A model generated the notes under the pieces. The model was not told where the DNA came from and did not search any database. It saw only the letters and a program-made list of their open reading frames with translations. The position numbers and the translations under genes were made by a program. From assembly GCA_003255065.1 (NCBI GenBank), contig QAOA01000378.1, forward strand, positions 62,001 to 126,000: DNA of 64,000 nt, given 5' to 3'. The number at the start of each line of letters is the position of its first letter. Within the stretch, counting starts at the first letter, position 1. This stretch comes from Cercis canadensis (Eukaryota > Streptophyta > Magnoliopsida > Fabales > Fabaceae). Below are positions 1 to 36,599 of the stretch, one piece after another.

Positions 1-2087
1 ATGAATAATAATAAAAATGAAAAGTAAACATAAAATTACATGTAACAGTAGTCTGTCCATAAAAATAGGAAGGGATGACAATAATTTTATGAAGTAAATG
101 GATGACAATAATTTTATGAAATGAAGTTTATTAATGAAAGATAATACTTACAATGAATGAAGTTAAAGCTTCTCTAAAATGATTTATAAAACTTGAAAGA
201 AAGACACATCTAGCAAAGGATTCTTTTAAGACAGTTCTTTCTTATTTTTCCAATTCTGCTTTGCAATGAGGTTCGACTATCTATTTATAGTGGAAAATGG
301 AACTCAAACTACATTACAATGAGATTTAACTATATATATATATCCAATATATGATTATGAAAATACTAAATTGCTTCAAACAAAAGCATAAGATTCGTAC
401 ATCAATTGAGAGCATATGCTCCAGCAGTCAATACTGCAACTATATAATGCTAACTTTATTGGACAAATTAGTTAAAAACAAAAATATTTTCATAAACTTT
501 TTATACATAAAATTGTGTATATAATAAAATTTAAGTTCGACATAAGAATTTTAAGTGAAACCAAATTCAATTTAGAGTCTGTCAAATGTTGTATGTGAAC
601 AAAATTGTGTATGCATCATCAAAATCAAAACTCTAATTGTTAGTTTGCTACTATTTGTTAACCATATCAAAACTAAGTTGTAGCCATCAAATAGCTTGTA
701 CCTAAATGATATTGGGGTCGTCTTCAAGATTTATGGGTTATATGTTCAAAAGTACTAAAAAAACTAAGTTGTAATCTTTAAATGAGAGTTATGTGGTTAG
801 GTCTTACAAGTTTTCGTTAGGTCAGGTCTTACAAGTCTTGCAAGGTTTTGTTTGGGTAATAGAAAATTTGTGCAGTAACTAGTTAGGTTTAGATAATATA
901 TAGGCTAAAGTGCCAAACCACTTTTGGTTTTTCAAACATCTATCCTTTAAATGCAGGATATATTTCAGAGACTAAATCATTAATGCAAAGAAAAATGTTA
1001 GTGGTTTATGTTTTGATAATCCAAGCTCCTGAATTATTATTAGTATGCAAAACAAGAGCTCAGGTCGATGGTGTTACGAGGCAACTGCACTCTAATGCCT
1101 AAGTTAGTTCCCATTTTGATAAGGTTGGTAGGCTGAGCACTGAGTAATCAATATACCATACTTGTTGGTGAGAGACTAAGAGACACTATTTTATAGGGTG
1201 TAAAGATGTTAACTTGACTGAGTTCAAATATTTGAAGTTGTACTTGTTAGGAGAGATTTATCGGTTATTGTTTTATTCTCAAATAGGAATTAATTCCATA
1301 TCCAAAAAGTGTGATGATATATTAGGTGTAAACAAAAAAAAAACATGTTGATTAGGGTTTGATTTTAGGTGAGGCCAATTGTGGTAAATTTTGTGTGTGG
1401 ATCAATAATCACTTAAATTTTTACAATGTTGTTAGAATTTTTTCTTCTATTGATGTTTTGGTGGTAAGTCTTTTATGAAAGAGTTGAATAGAGTGCATAT
1501 GCCCTCACTTAAGAGAATAATGATTATGATCCTTGATAGCACAATTTTTTATTATGGCAAAAAGAGTTGATCAACTATGAGCTTGTATGGCTATTAAATG
1601 ATGATATCATGCTAACACCTACATGTTTAAAATTAAAGTTTAGACAATTTGGTGACCTATTCATTGAATTTCTCTTATGATTTGCCTAATTGCTCTTTAG
1701 GATTGCTAATTTGTTGGTGACCATATATCCTCGAGCAAATATCATGGTGTTGGGGTTGGAGATCATTCATTTGGCATGGCTGAATCAGATGTTCTTTAGG
1801 GTGTCATTTTTTCTGTTTATTTGTTGTTTATAAATGATAATAAGAAAAACTGAAATTTTATGATATCATATATGTGTGTTATATTACACTGACATAATAA
1901 GTATACATAATTTTTATATTTTATTGCATATAAAATATAATTTATTTTATTTTTTCAAACAAACTTAAAACAGTTAACTAGTACATATATTATTCGTACA
2001 TTAGTTATTTTTATGTGATATTACATATTATATAAATAATAAAAGTATTTAAGAAGCTTCTTAAAAAAATGAAAAATAAAGAAAAAT
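1..2087. other. Intergenic, upstream of gyrase A
   Basis: No supportable gene is present. The sequence is AT-rich with stop codons in every frame. A short local duplication around 795-855 repeats the phrase ggtcttacaag. The last 200 bases hold an AT-rich dispersed repeat, listed separately. Nothing else stands out. Confidence 0.6.
1885..2060 (+). repeat. AT-rich dispersed repeat, copy 1
   Basis: This block contains the phrase ttttatattttattg, then a run resembling ttattttttcaaa, then tatttttatgtgatattaca and a tail near aaaagtattta. The same ordered phrases recur at 35650-35845 (same strand) and, reverse-complemented, at 36260-36370 and 53985-54130. It lies about 250 bases upstream of the gyrase A start codon. 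The family is not identified; a non-autonomous MITE-like element is a possibility only. Confidence 0.6.
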
Positions 2088-2254
2088 GTGTGTCATGTGA
2101 ATCTCACGTGCAATGTTATTATCAAAATCCTCGACTTGGCGCGCAAGAACATCGGAAACCCCACTCTAGGGTTTAACACTAGCTCCACTCTGCTACTTCA
2201 CTCTTCTGTTCACCCAACCACGACATACCCACTCACAAATCACAATCGCTTTCA

Positions 2255-2269
2255 ATGGCAACGCTATGA
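2255..2269 (+). promoter_or_regulatory. Short upstream ORF in the gyrase A leader
   Basis: An ATG at 2255 opens a four-codon reading frame closed by TGA at 2267-2269, 45 bases before the main ATG at 2314. The two ATGs sit in similar contexts (caATGGC). If the transcript begins upstream of 2255, scanning ribosomes would meet this ATG first, so it could reduce main-frame translation. The transcription start is not visible in sequence, so this is an inference. Confidence 0.4.
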
Positions 2270-2313
2270 AACCCTCTTTGCTTCAAAATTGAGGGTTTCT
2301 TCGCAATTCATCA

Positions 2314-26720
<24,407 letters not shown>

Positions 26721-28024
26721 TTGCAGATAAACCTGCATGGCTCTGTGAATTATTTATCCATGCTAGTATGCCTGATAATCTTACCTGTAGTTTTGCCCTT
26801 TTGTGAATGGCACTGCTATATCCCTGAAGCAAGTGCATTTCAAGTCTACCTTCATGCTCCATTTTGTCCTTGTAACGGGGTTGGGGGAACGGTCGTGCGT
26901 CACAGTTCACGTTATGTAACATGCACCTCTGTTGCAATATTATTATTAGTGCAAATGTAATCAGCTGTACAGGTTGTGACAATAGCACTGTTATGTAAGG
27001 CAATTGTTTCTCAATCTCAGTGTTTGAATTATACTTTCCATCCCTGGAGTTCCTCTCCATTTCTATTTTATACTTAAATTTTGGATTGCATGACATGTAT
27101 TTTGCAATTTGTTTCTTTTCCTAAGTAACCACAGATGAGGCTTTACACTTGGGTAGGTAGCTTTTGCCTATGGACACCAAAAATAGCATGTGGCCAAGTG
27201 GTACTGAGAACGATTTTTAGGACTTGTGAGTTCTGTATTCGAACCTAAATTTATATCTTAAGTACAAAAAAAAAAAAAAAAAAAAAANTTGCCTGCAGAA
27301 ATAATAGTGGCAAAAACATGGTTTTTGTACACACTGTAGTTTCTATTAAATAATCAAATATATATATATGCTTAATGAGAAGGAAACCATTGTGTCAAAT
27401 TTTATGATTTGCTTTCAAGAATGAATGAGTTAAAAAGTTGGCTATAAAAGTGGACTTTCTTTAAAGTTTAGAGCGTTGGAGAGGATGATTGCCATTGCTT
27501 GTACGGTTGTACTTATTGTAATCAGTTGATAAGTTAGAGAGGAATAAGAAGACAATTGGAAGCCTTAATTTCTTCTTCGAGTGTTAGGGTCCTATAACAA
27601 AATTAAGTGTGTCGAAAAGAGGAAAGTATCAGGAATATAGAGCGTCGTAAAACACAAAAGTGAACTTAATTAAAATTAGTATCAAGGGAAAAAAATAAGA
27701 AGGGAAAATTGCAAAAGCATGGACTAAAGAACCAGAGAACTGATTCAATTTGCTATTCATTTCCATTAGTACCCTAAGTGCTTCACAATACTTCAGTATG
27801 AATCATTGATTATTTAACAAAATCCATGACCCATCCACAATAGGACTTATATATACATTTCACTGGTTGTACACACATCATGTTGGCGTAATACATCCAA
27901 ATTTTGTCAGCACTGAACGTCTATATCTACCGATTGACAGTTTGTTTCTCATACTTTTGCAAATGACTATGCTTGACCATGTAACTTGGCCAACGGTATC
28001 AGTAAATGAAACAAATATGAGGAA
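26721..28024. other. Spacer between convergent gyrase A and REX1-B genes
   Basis: The two genes converge here, so the spacer should hold both 3' UTRs. Apart from one SINE-like element with a poly-A tail at 27187-27288, no gene, RNA gene or long frame can be supported. The minus-strand open stretch overlapping 26608-27096 mirrors the last gyrase exon and its UTR and is not a gene. Confidence 0.6.
27187..27288 (+). mobile_element. Short tRNA-derived SINE with poly-A tail
   Basis: An A box (tggccaagtgg, 27191-27201) lies 33 bases before a B box (gtattcgaacc, 27235-27245), and a roughly 22-base A tail ending in an N follows at 27266-27288. These are the hallmarks of a retroposed polymerase III transcript. 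The element is shorter than most plant SINEs, so it may be truncated. It sits in the gyrase A 3' flank. Confidence 0.65.
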
Positions 28025-30685
28025 TCACTCAGCTTCAAGGGCTGCAATTTCATATCTGACTTCTTCTAGATGTTCATTTATGGTGGTGACAGCATCCTGA
28101 ACACCTCTGATAGCCTCCTTGAGAGCATTATCATACTCAGCATCTGCTTCTGCCTCTTCAGTCCCAGCAGCTTCTGTTATCTCATGAACATGAACACATT
28201 CATGCTCCTTAGGATTTGTATATCTGCAATTCTCATGGCTGACGAGACGTTCAGATGGGCGACCAGCCTTCTTCAACACTTGAATGGTAGCTGTCTACAA
28301 AGTAAAGTACTTGTCAGCAAAGACCAATAGTAGAAGTGATATATATGAGTTGGAAGATATTGAACAGTTCTATTAAAAGGAATAAACAAGGAGTTGTAGA
28401 TCATTAAGGCATTTAGAGCCACGCAGAATATATAAAAAAAATTGAACAAAATAAGTTACATACGTTGAAAACATTAATGATAAGGCATAAATTTTTTCAC
28501 CTAATGAATACACCAAGCCTCAACACATCTTCATTATGTATATCTAATTGTTTACTCAAGGTATAAGTTGAATGGGACTGGAAAAAGAGTAAGGGCGCAG
28601 GCAAGGTAAACCTCTGAAACCCCCACCCCCCAACAGGACCCCAACCCACAACAAAGATGAAAAGAAAATAAACGTACTAATTGATAAACCCTCATCAAAT
28701 TGAATGTGATGAGGGATTGAACGTGTAACCATATAGGGTTGATGTTGCAGAGTTCCACATAGAATGCTTACCAGATAGAGCTAGACTTCAGAGTATAATA
28801 AGAAGTCAGAAACAAAACTAGTTCTTTTGGGGTTAACTGTAAATGTAGTACATATTCTCAGCAACCACACTGACATAGGCTCAAGGATGTGTAGTCTGAG
28901 TTTGACCATTCAGAAGAGTCTTTGGTTGAGTTTGGAGAAGTTGTCATACTCAAAGAGTGTCACTAAGTGTATAATGTTGAATAGGTTTCATTTGAGGTCC
29001 GTCTACATTTGGGTGTACACCAGATTGAACTACACCATTTGAAGTAATGAAGGGAGCTGTAATTATGGTGCGTTATTTTTAAGGCTAAAGACAGATGCAG
29101 CTAGCCACATCCTTGGGAAATGAAACTTCAAAACGCATTTTGAACATTCCAACAAGATCATTTGATGACGTTGCTAACTTTAGGGACTTTTGTACTGTGA
29201 CCTTCATGGAACACATTCAATTAAGTACAAAATCTTAATTATAGAAGAAACAGCCAAACATCCATTTCCACTTGAAATCAGGTAGCTGAAGAAATGACAC
29301 TCATAGGCACACGCATCCAAACTCAGGGAAACCGTCTGGCATTATTTTGGAAATTTAGATCATCTACAAGTTAAAAAAATATATGGGGAGGCATGTTTTA
29401 CTTTAATCATCTATAGAACCTAGAAAAGAGATACACAAAGGAAAATACAGTAATATAAACTCATAAAATGGTTTTAAATTTCACACTACAATACAAAATC
29501 TGATATTTTTCTCTCAAATACAATCAGCTTTATGGGAATCTTTTAAGTAATACAGAGGCATACCAGATGCAGTTTCTGCTTTTCCTGAGCTTGAACAGCT
29601 CTAAGAAGCTGTGCTAGATCAACTCGGCAGTAGTCCGGACTCAGAAATAGTGACTCCATTTCAAGGACCTATACTAAAGCAGAAGAAAGACTTAGACCTC
29701 AGCTGGGAAAGAAAATATAAAAGTAGCACTGAGATAATGTGCCAAACTTGTTTTGAGCAATCATTAAACTCTACTGTGATTTCACTGCAAAGTTGTTGGT
29801 AAGCTAATTCCCCTCCAGAAGCCATGTACTCAGAAAAACCCCTGCCAAGTTAGATATTGGATGAACTGTCAGACTCCTGTTCACTTGGACATAACATAAC
29901 AGTACTGGAGCATAATATGACTACCTTCTACCTACATACCATTTAAACCTACATATTATCTTCTCTCATCATATTCATTCAAAAAAAGAGTGAGAGTTGG
30001 CATTGGAAAATAATAGCTAAATTTATAAAAATCATAAAAGAGATCTCCTATATATATACACATCTCCAGATTAATAACAGGGCTATCTTCCAATGATTAG
30101 GTAAATACAGTTTCTAATTATTGAGCTCTAAAAAGTTTCCAACAATGTCATGACTGACACTTCAAATTTATACGCTTTAACTAAGGGGAAAGAAGAAAAA
30201 AAAAACATGAAAACCCTCTTTTCGCCATTCCTCCAGCAATCTGTCTTCCATTTTTCTTTTTCACCATTCCAGGACCAGTTAGATTTCTATTCAAGTGGAA
30301 GTTAATTTTTTCCTTCAAAAATAATGCACAACAATTGAATGTTATGCCAAAAAGAGAGAAAACGAGTACCAAGAGCTCAAATGGTTATCCACATTCATAC
30401 CCATAATTATCCAATCAAACAAAACCACGGAAAAAAGCTATAATTAAATAGAAATTGTAAAAAACAATACATCAAATAAATTTCCATCTACTTTCCAGGG
30501 AACCAAACAAAAGCCCCCCGATTTAACCTGACCCACCTTTTGAGCTTGGAATAGGCTTCGGCTCTGCGCTGCTGGATCCCCAGGAACTTGCGAAGCAAAG
30601 GGACAATTTTTTCAGAATCGGACGGATTTTCTTCGACCTCCATTGCATCCTTTATCGAAACCTTCTTCTCAAAATCATCATCCAT
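28025..30685 (-). CDS. REX1-B domain protein (DNA-repair family)
   Basis: Four minus-strand exons, 30537-30685, 29748-29841, 29564-29668 and 28025-28294, total 618 nt (205 aa). The central part (about residues 28-125) has the pattern of the REX1-B family, named for a Chlamydomonas gene required for excision repair: FLGIQQRRAEAYSKLKRGF, YQQLCSEITVEFN, then an LLRAVQAQEKQKLHLTATIQ helix. A conserved HENCRYTNPKEHEC stretch and an acidic, coiled-coil-like tail (EEAEADAEYDNALKEA) follow. The ATG at 30685 is preceded by an in-frame GTG that is not needed. The family is found by homology only; its biochemical role in plants is not evident from sequence. It is divergent from VPS36, with 378 bp between start codons. 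Confidence 0.85.
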
Positions 30686-31063
30686 CACTGTTTGTGGTCA
30701 AACTTCTGATTCTGAGCCTATTTCTTCTCTTTTTTCACCTTCATATCATTTTCTGTGACGGCGCTAGAGGCCAAACCGTCCAAACACAACAAATAACCTC
30801 AAATGACAATAGTTGCCGAGTCATGATAGCGACGCTGAAACGACTGAGTTTGCAACACATGCGAGTCGTTTTAGTCGCATGGAACAAAAACGACAACGTT
30901 TGTGAACACACGACGTCCTAAATTGACTTTCCCAGGAATCATTAAAAGGAAAAAAATAAAAAAATTTACAAAAAAATGGTCTTCTCTTCGACTTCAACTA
31001 CAAGTATACAACTCGAAGGTGAAGTTAGCACTTAAAGCAACAACGTTCGCCGGCGAATTTTTC
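30686..31063. promoter_or_regulatory. Divergent promoter region, REX1-B / VPS36
   Basis: The 378 bases between the two start codons must contain both core promoters and both leaders. An inverted repeat is present: aaacgact at 30838-30845 and agtcgttt at 30864-30871, separated by 18 bases, with more ACGAC/GTCGT motifs nearby (30890-30916). No clear TATA box was found for either direction. Shared regulation is plausible but unproven. Confidence 0.5.
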
Positions 31064-34000
31064 ATGGCCGGAAACTTCTTGCCGGCGGTGGATGTCACAG
31101 GAAGTGGCCGGCCGGTGCTTCTCCCCGACGAAATTGAATGCTACTTCCTCTCCTCTGTGGACCTTCTCTGCGAAGAAGACTCTGACAGTTCTTTCCCTCA
31201 TCTTAAATCGGGGCTCCTCATTCTCACCACCCACCGCCTTCTCTGGCTATCGGATTCCGCCGCCGCTGGTGCAGGCTCCGCTTATGCAATCCCTCTAGCT
31301 GCTATTTCCCACATTTTCTCGGCCAAAAAGTCTATCAAGGCCATGTTCGCCTCCCCCAGGGTCCGTTTCCAGCTCTCTATATCAGCGCATGGTCGGGTCG
31401 ACGCCTCGGGTTCGGGTTCGGTTTTGAGATCGGTGGTGGTTACGATCGTGGTGAGGGGGAAGGGGGAGGTGGATGCGTTCTTGGCTAAGTTTTGGGAGAA
31501 TTGGCGGGGGAGGGCGTGGGAGGTCCAGAGCGCTCCGAGTTCGAGTTCCGGGTCGGGTACAAATGCGAATTCGGGTGGGATATATGGGAGTGATGGGACG
31601 GTGAGGATGGTAGGTGTGGCGGGGATATTGAGGAAGGAGCAGGAACTATGGGAGAGTACAGATAGGAGCTTGCAGGAGGCTTTCCACGATTTGAATGCTC
31701 TAATGGTAATGTGTCTATGCATGCTCTTTCTCATTCTCTGATAATGTATTCTAACAACTCCAAAAGTGATGATACACTGTGCTTCATTCATGATAATCAG
31801 TAGAGTTCTGGGTCATGATTTTGATCATTTCTGTTTATAGGAGCAAATGAGCACAATAATGGGGTTTATTGAACTTTGGAGGAAGAGAACAAAGCAAATT
31901 AGTTGAATTATATGTATCTCAAAACTCCAGTTCTCTATATGTTTTAGGGAGCTGAAATTTTGGCTCATTTGTGCAGAAGGTTTAAATATTTATTATCCAG
32001 GCGTAGGAGAAAACAACACTCAAAATTGTTTGATCATATGATAGATTTGATAAATTTTGTAATGCTCCACTTAAAAATACTGTATTTGTATTGCTCTTTG
32101 TCAGCTGAGTTTTATGTTTATGTTGTGTAAAGAGATTTTAGATTCTTGTTTTTCCTACTTAGGAGTGAGATGATTGTAGGCTGCGTACTTAATTTGTTGA
32201 ATAACAATTTGTGTTTTTGGTTAATGAATTAAGCTCTTCAAGTTTGCTTTGATGTTGGATTTACAGAGTAAGGCCAAAGAGATGGTGATGCTAGCAGAGA
32301 AAATGAGGCAAAAACTTTTGTCTGGCTCAAATTCTCAAACCAATGCTGGTGATGAGGAGATGGGTTCAAAGGAAGAGATGCAAGATTGGTTATTGAGTGT
32401 TGGTATTATATCCCCAGTCACCAAAGAGTCTGCTGGTGCTTTGTATCATCAGCAGTTATCTCGTCAGGTTCTCTTCTCTCTCCTTTCCTGTTTTATTAAC
32501 TAATTTTAATTGCTTATCAGCAAAAGAGCTGCAAATTGTCAGACATGCTTCTTAAGAAGGATACTTTTTGGTGCTAAGCGCTTACATAATTGACTTAATG
32601 CTACTGATTTAATTGATTCTCTTCTTGACTCAGATTGCCTTTGGATATTTTTGTATTGGGAAAAAAATTCTAATTTGTTCTTGCTAACACTTAGTTGGCA
32701 GATTTTGTTAAAATTCCACTTGAGAGAGCTGGAGGAATAATCAATCTAATTGATATCTATTGTCTCTTCAATCGTGCTCGTGGGACAGGTTTTAATCAAC
32801 CTCTCCATCTTTTGTACTCCTTTAGACATGATCATCTTTTAACCTGTACATTTGGTGGCTGAATGTGTCTTTTATACCTCCCTTGTTTTAGTTGGCTGAT
32901 CTGCTTTTTTTGTAGAATTGATATCTCCTGATGATCTGTTGCAAGCATGTTCTGTTTGGGAGAAGTTTGATGTGTATGTATGATGCTATCTTCCATCTAC
33001 TTATGTTTTTCTGTATTGGTAAATTGAGGTCATAGTGCAGACATGGAGAGTACGTCTGCTTTAAGGAGTTATACTTTGTTGAATGCGATCCTCTTTTTTA
33101 ATATTCTTATCTTTTTGTATTTCTGTACATTGATGATGTGGTTCGTTGTTTCAGCCCAGTGGTACTTCGGAAATTTGATAGTGGGGTCATGGTAATACAG
33201 AATAAGTCCCATAGTGACGAGCAGGTGAGATCTTTTATCTTTTTCGTTTCTGGTAATTATTATAACAATTTCAGTTGATTTCTCTCTTGAACGAGGTGTA
33301 GCTTGTAACATTGTGATTAACTTTGTAAAATCATCCTTTTCTTGTCTAGGGTAAGTGATGTTGTGGATTTTGACTCACGTACTACTAGGTGAAATGTTAG
33401 AATAATGAGCAATTGGCAGACTATTGTAAAATAGGTTGTAGAGTTGTACTTATACTAGTTATATTTTCCCTAAGTTGACTGGAACATGAATAAAACGTGA
33501 TGAAGATTTTTATACATAAAAGTGATTACATAAAAGTGATTGTACTATTGGTTCACGTAGTACTTGGCAGTGGTAAAAACTGCTGAACCATAGACAATGT
33601 TTCTTGCCATCTTTTCCCGCCTGGGGCAGAAGCAGTTTTTGTTCTATAACAATGATAATAAAGAGAAAGGAATGGGAAAAAAATTGCAAAGTTTAGGACG
33701 GTCATGCTAAGTCCACTGTTGTGCAAGTCTTGTATCAGTTTATTATTTCTTTGTTTTACTTGGTTATTTGGAAAGCTGAGATCCTAGTCAATTTAGCAGT
33801 TAGTAGTCAATGGTGGGTTTGTATCACAGTTGAGTGGACACCCTAGCACTTCAACAAATTGGTTATGGCAGATTTTTATCAAATCTAGAATGCTCATCTG
33901 GTTTTTTAGACCATGGCCTTTTTGTCTTTCATTTTTTCTTTGATTTTTATGAACCCTCTCTTTGATTGAACATTTTTCTACAACACACATGATCAGGTCT

Positions 34001-35094
34001 CTTTTGAATAGTTAATCCTATGTAAACTTTCCCACCTTAGAAGGAAAAACGAATCTCCAGAACTGTGATTACTGTACTCTTCTTTCTCCCTATATATAAA
34101 AGTTCTGATGTTTGAGATCGTTAGAACTTACAAAGGCTTTCGTTTAGAAAAAAGAAGTCTCTTTAAATTTGTTAGTAGACCATATATGGCATGCCAATGT
34201 TTGAATTTCAAATTTGTACTCTAAATCTTCCATTTTTAGTTGGATATTAGATTATGCTTTAGCTAAATGATCCGAGTCTTGCTGCACTGTGTTTCTTTAT
34301 CCAATCAAAGTGAAATGAAAAATATCACGTTTTGTATGTTTGTCTATCTTCATTCACATATTCGTCATTTTCTCATCAACTTCTACTCATACTACATTTG
34401 AAGGTGATCAAATTGCATCTCAGTAACTTAGTGCTGTTTTGTACAGGTTTTCGCTAAAATCAAGATACTTGCTACTAAGCCTGATGCTCTCCGAGCTGGG
34501 ATTAGTGCTAGTGACACTGCAATGACACTGGGAGTTGCCCCGGGTATGGCAAAGGAGCATCTCCTCTCTGCTGAGAGCAAAGGTATGCAGCTGTACAATT
34601 TTCTTCAATATTTATACCAACATAACTGTGTTTTGATTAAATGTTGAATCCTTCCCAGGTTTACTATGCAGGGATATAAGCCCTGATGGGTTTCGCTTTT
34701 ATATTAACTTATTCCCTGAAATTGATCACCATGACATGTATTTGTAAGTAAACTCTCTATCCATGATATTCAGTTGAACTTGGTTTAGATAATGCATTCA
34801 TAATTTATATGTACAAGTTGTTTGGTGTTGAAATGTCGCATTTATGCAGATTGAAAGATCATGGTATTTATGCCTCATGGGTAAGGGAAACCCATGTTCC
34901 TGGGTAAGAGTTGCTACTTCCATCTCCATGAAAATGAAGTTATGACCAAATTGAGTACTGAGAACTGACATTATTTGCACTAGTTTATGGGTGCTTGTTC
35001 CCATCTGTTTAATCTTCTTATACTATTGAGCTGACTTTTGAAAATTCACAGGTCGGCGCGATTACGAGGTGAAGGTTCCAGGATATTGAGCTGA
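31064..35094 (+). CDS. VPS36: Vacuolar protein sorting-associated protein 36 (ESCRT-II)
   Basis: VPS36 joins VPS22 and VPS25 in ESCRT-II, which sorts ubiquitinated membrane proteins into multivesicular bodies. Exons: 31064-31705, 32267-32467, 32695-32788, 32916-32973, 33155-33224, 34447-34582, 34659-34743, 34850-34903 and 35052-35094, totalling 1383 nt (460 aa). Residues 1-190 form a GLUE/PH-like domain ([25 protein letters not shown]). No zinc finger is inserted, consistent with plant homologues. From about residue 200 the EAP30-type winged-helix region follows ([62 protein letters not shown]). The start is the ATG that opens the domain; the frame extends further upstream without a better start. 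Length is close to the family norm. Confidence 0.93.
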
Positions 35095-35649
35095 TGAAAT
35101 CAAAATATTCTCAGATCCTATCGCAAATTTAACCAAGTTATATGCAAGTGTGTCAAGTATGTCATCTTGGGCTGGTGTCTCTTCTAGTGACATTTCCGTG
35201 TTATTGAGGAATGCCAAGAAGGCCTAGCCAACATTTTTGATCATATTTGCGTAGTCTAACATATTGTACATTTAAGCTTTCTGTAACTTGTAATTGCAAT
35301 AAGACCATTTCGTTAATTCGTATTCCTTCTCATTGTGATTTTAGCATAATAAAAGACCATTTTTCAGTTCTCGAATGGTGCATCCCCTACAACGGTACTG
35401 TGATTGATGAATTAAGGGGGAAAAAAAGGGTAAAGAAAAAGGAAATTCTCACTGAATCCTCACAGTTATAAATTATGTTCCCCATCGCTGAGAGAAAAGA
35501 AAAGAAAAAGACAAAACCTCTCTTGAAATTTTATAATAGCTTGGAAGCATCAAAATCTGATTAATATATTAGTAATGTTATATTTTATTTATGTTTAAAT
35601 ATGATATAAGATTAAATTATTTTTATTTGAATGGAAATTTTATAATACT

Positions 35650-35845
35650 ATATGGATATATTATATTATATTGATGTGATAATATAAATAATTTTTATAT
35701 TTTGTTGGATATAAAATATAATTTATCTTATTTTTTCAAATAAATTTGAAGACAATTAATTTGTACATGTCATTTATATATTATTTATTTTTATGTAATA
35801 TGATATATTACATAAATATTAAAAGTATTTAAAAAATCTCCTATT
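35650..35845 (+). repeat. AT-rich dispersed repeat, copy 2
   Basis: It carries the same ordered phrases as copy 1 at 1885-2060: a ttttatattttgttgg-like start, ttattttttcaaa, then tatttttatgtaatatgata and aaaagtattta. It lies in the VPS36 to NSA2 spacer and could pair with the inverted copy at 36260-36370. Confidence 0.6.
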
Positions 35846-36259
35846 TAAATAGATATTTTAAATTAAATTTAAAAAGTTTCATAATTTTTTTATATTAAAT
35901 AAAAATAATTTAATCTATATTACAGTGGCACCCTTAATTAAATTCTCATAATTTAGAGCTTCTATAAAATTTTTATATCTTACATTTCTAATTTAGTTTT
36001 TTTGTTTTTTTTTGGATTCAAGCTTAGATATAGAAGGAATTGGAAGTCTTAACCAATCCTAAGGCCGTTTAAAGGAGTTGGGATTGCGAAAAATAAAGAA
36101 AGAAACCATTTTATTTTTGGGATTAAATGAGTGCAAAATGTTAGAGAATATTGAGTAATCCGAAGTCGTAAAATGCCAAAATATCCTTATTTTACATTTA
36201 TATATGATATAATATGTAAGGGTAGATGAATAATTTCATATGTATATATATAATTAGCA

Positions 36260-36370
36260 GATTTATTCGATAATAATATTTATGTTTAATGTCATATTAT
36301 ATAAAAATAATTAATGTATACAAATTAATTATTTTTAAATTTATTTAAAAAAATATATTTTATATAAAAA
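36260..36370 (-). repeat. AT-rich dispersed repeat, copy 3 (inverted)
   Basis: On the minus strand it reads taaatttaaaaataattaat, then atttttatataatatgaca and aacataaatatt, paralleling copies 1 and 2. It faces copy 2 about 420 bases away, so the two could be long terminal inverted repeats of one roughly 700-bp element spanning 35650-36370. It lies about 230 bases upstream of the NSA2 leader. Confidence 0.5.
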
Positions 36371-36377
36371 TTTAGAG

Positions 36378-36562
36378 GTGTTCATTCGACTGTTCAAACC
36401 GCATAACCCGACCCGGACAAAAGCCCGTGACGGTTCAACCCGCACATTGCGGTGCGGTTCGGTTTCTAAGATGCAAACCCGCTGTATTGCGGTTCGGCCC
36501 ACGGTTTTAATTTTCCAAACGGCAGTGGACCCGAACCGACCTGCAGAACCCGCATATCTGTT
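36378..36562. repeat. CCGAACC / GGTTCGG-type word repeat
   Basis: Within an AT-rich spacer this block is dense in accgc, acccg, ggttcgg and ccgaacc words that partly repeat and partly invert (aacccgacccgg, cggtgcggttcggtt, gcggttcggccc). Similar blocks are dispersed in plant genomes. No reading frame or RNA gene is supported. Confidence 0.4.
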
Positions 36563-36599
36563 TTAAAATTTTAGTTTCAATATACTACGACGTCGTTTG

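Larger units (their letters stand above)
35095..36599. other. Spacer between VPS36 and NSA2
   Basis: It includes the VPS36 3' UTR, then extremely AT-rich DNA with two copies of the dispersed AT-rich repeat in inverted orientation, and a GC-richer block at 36378-36562 made of ccgaacc/ggttcgg-type words. No gene was found. Confidence 0.6.

Noticed and set aside
30686..30688. GTG immediately upstream of the REX1-B ATG as a start
   Set aside because: Nuclear genes of plants start at ATG in nearly all cases, and the ATG at 30685 follows directly.
30902..31063. In-frame upstream extension of VPS36
   Set aside because: The extension lies in the short divergent promoter, is very basic and low-complexity, and the family begins at the ATG at 31064.
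35247..35471. A 74-codon frame downstream of VPS36
   Set aside because: It lies in the 3' flank, has no recognisable motif and ends in low-complexity lysine codons; chance is enough to explain it.
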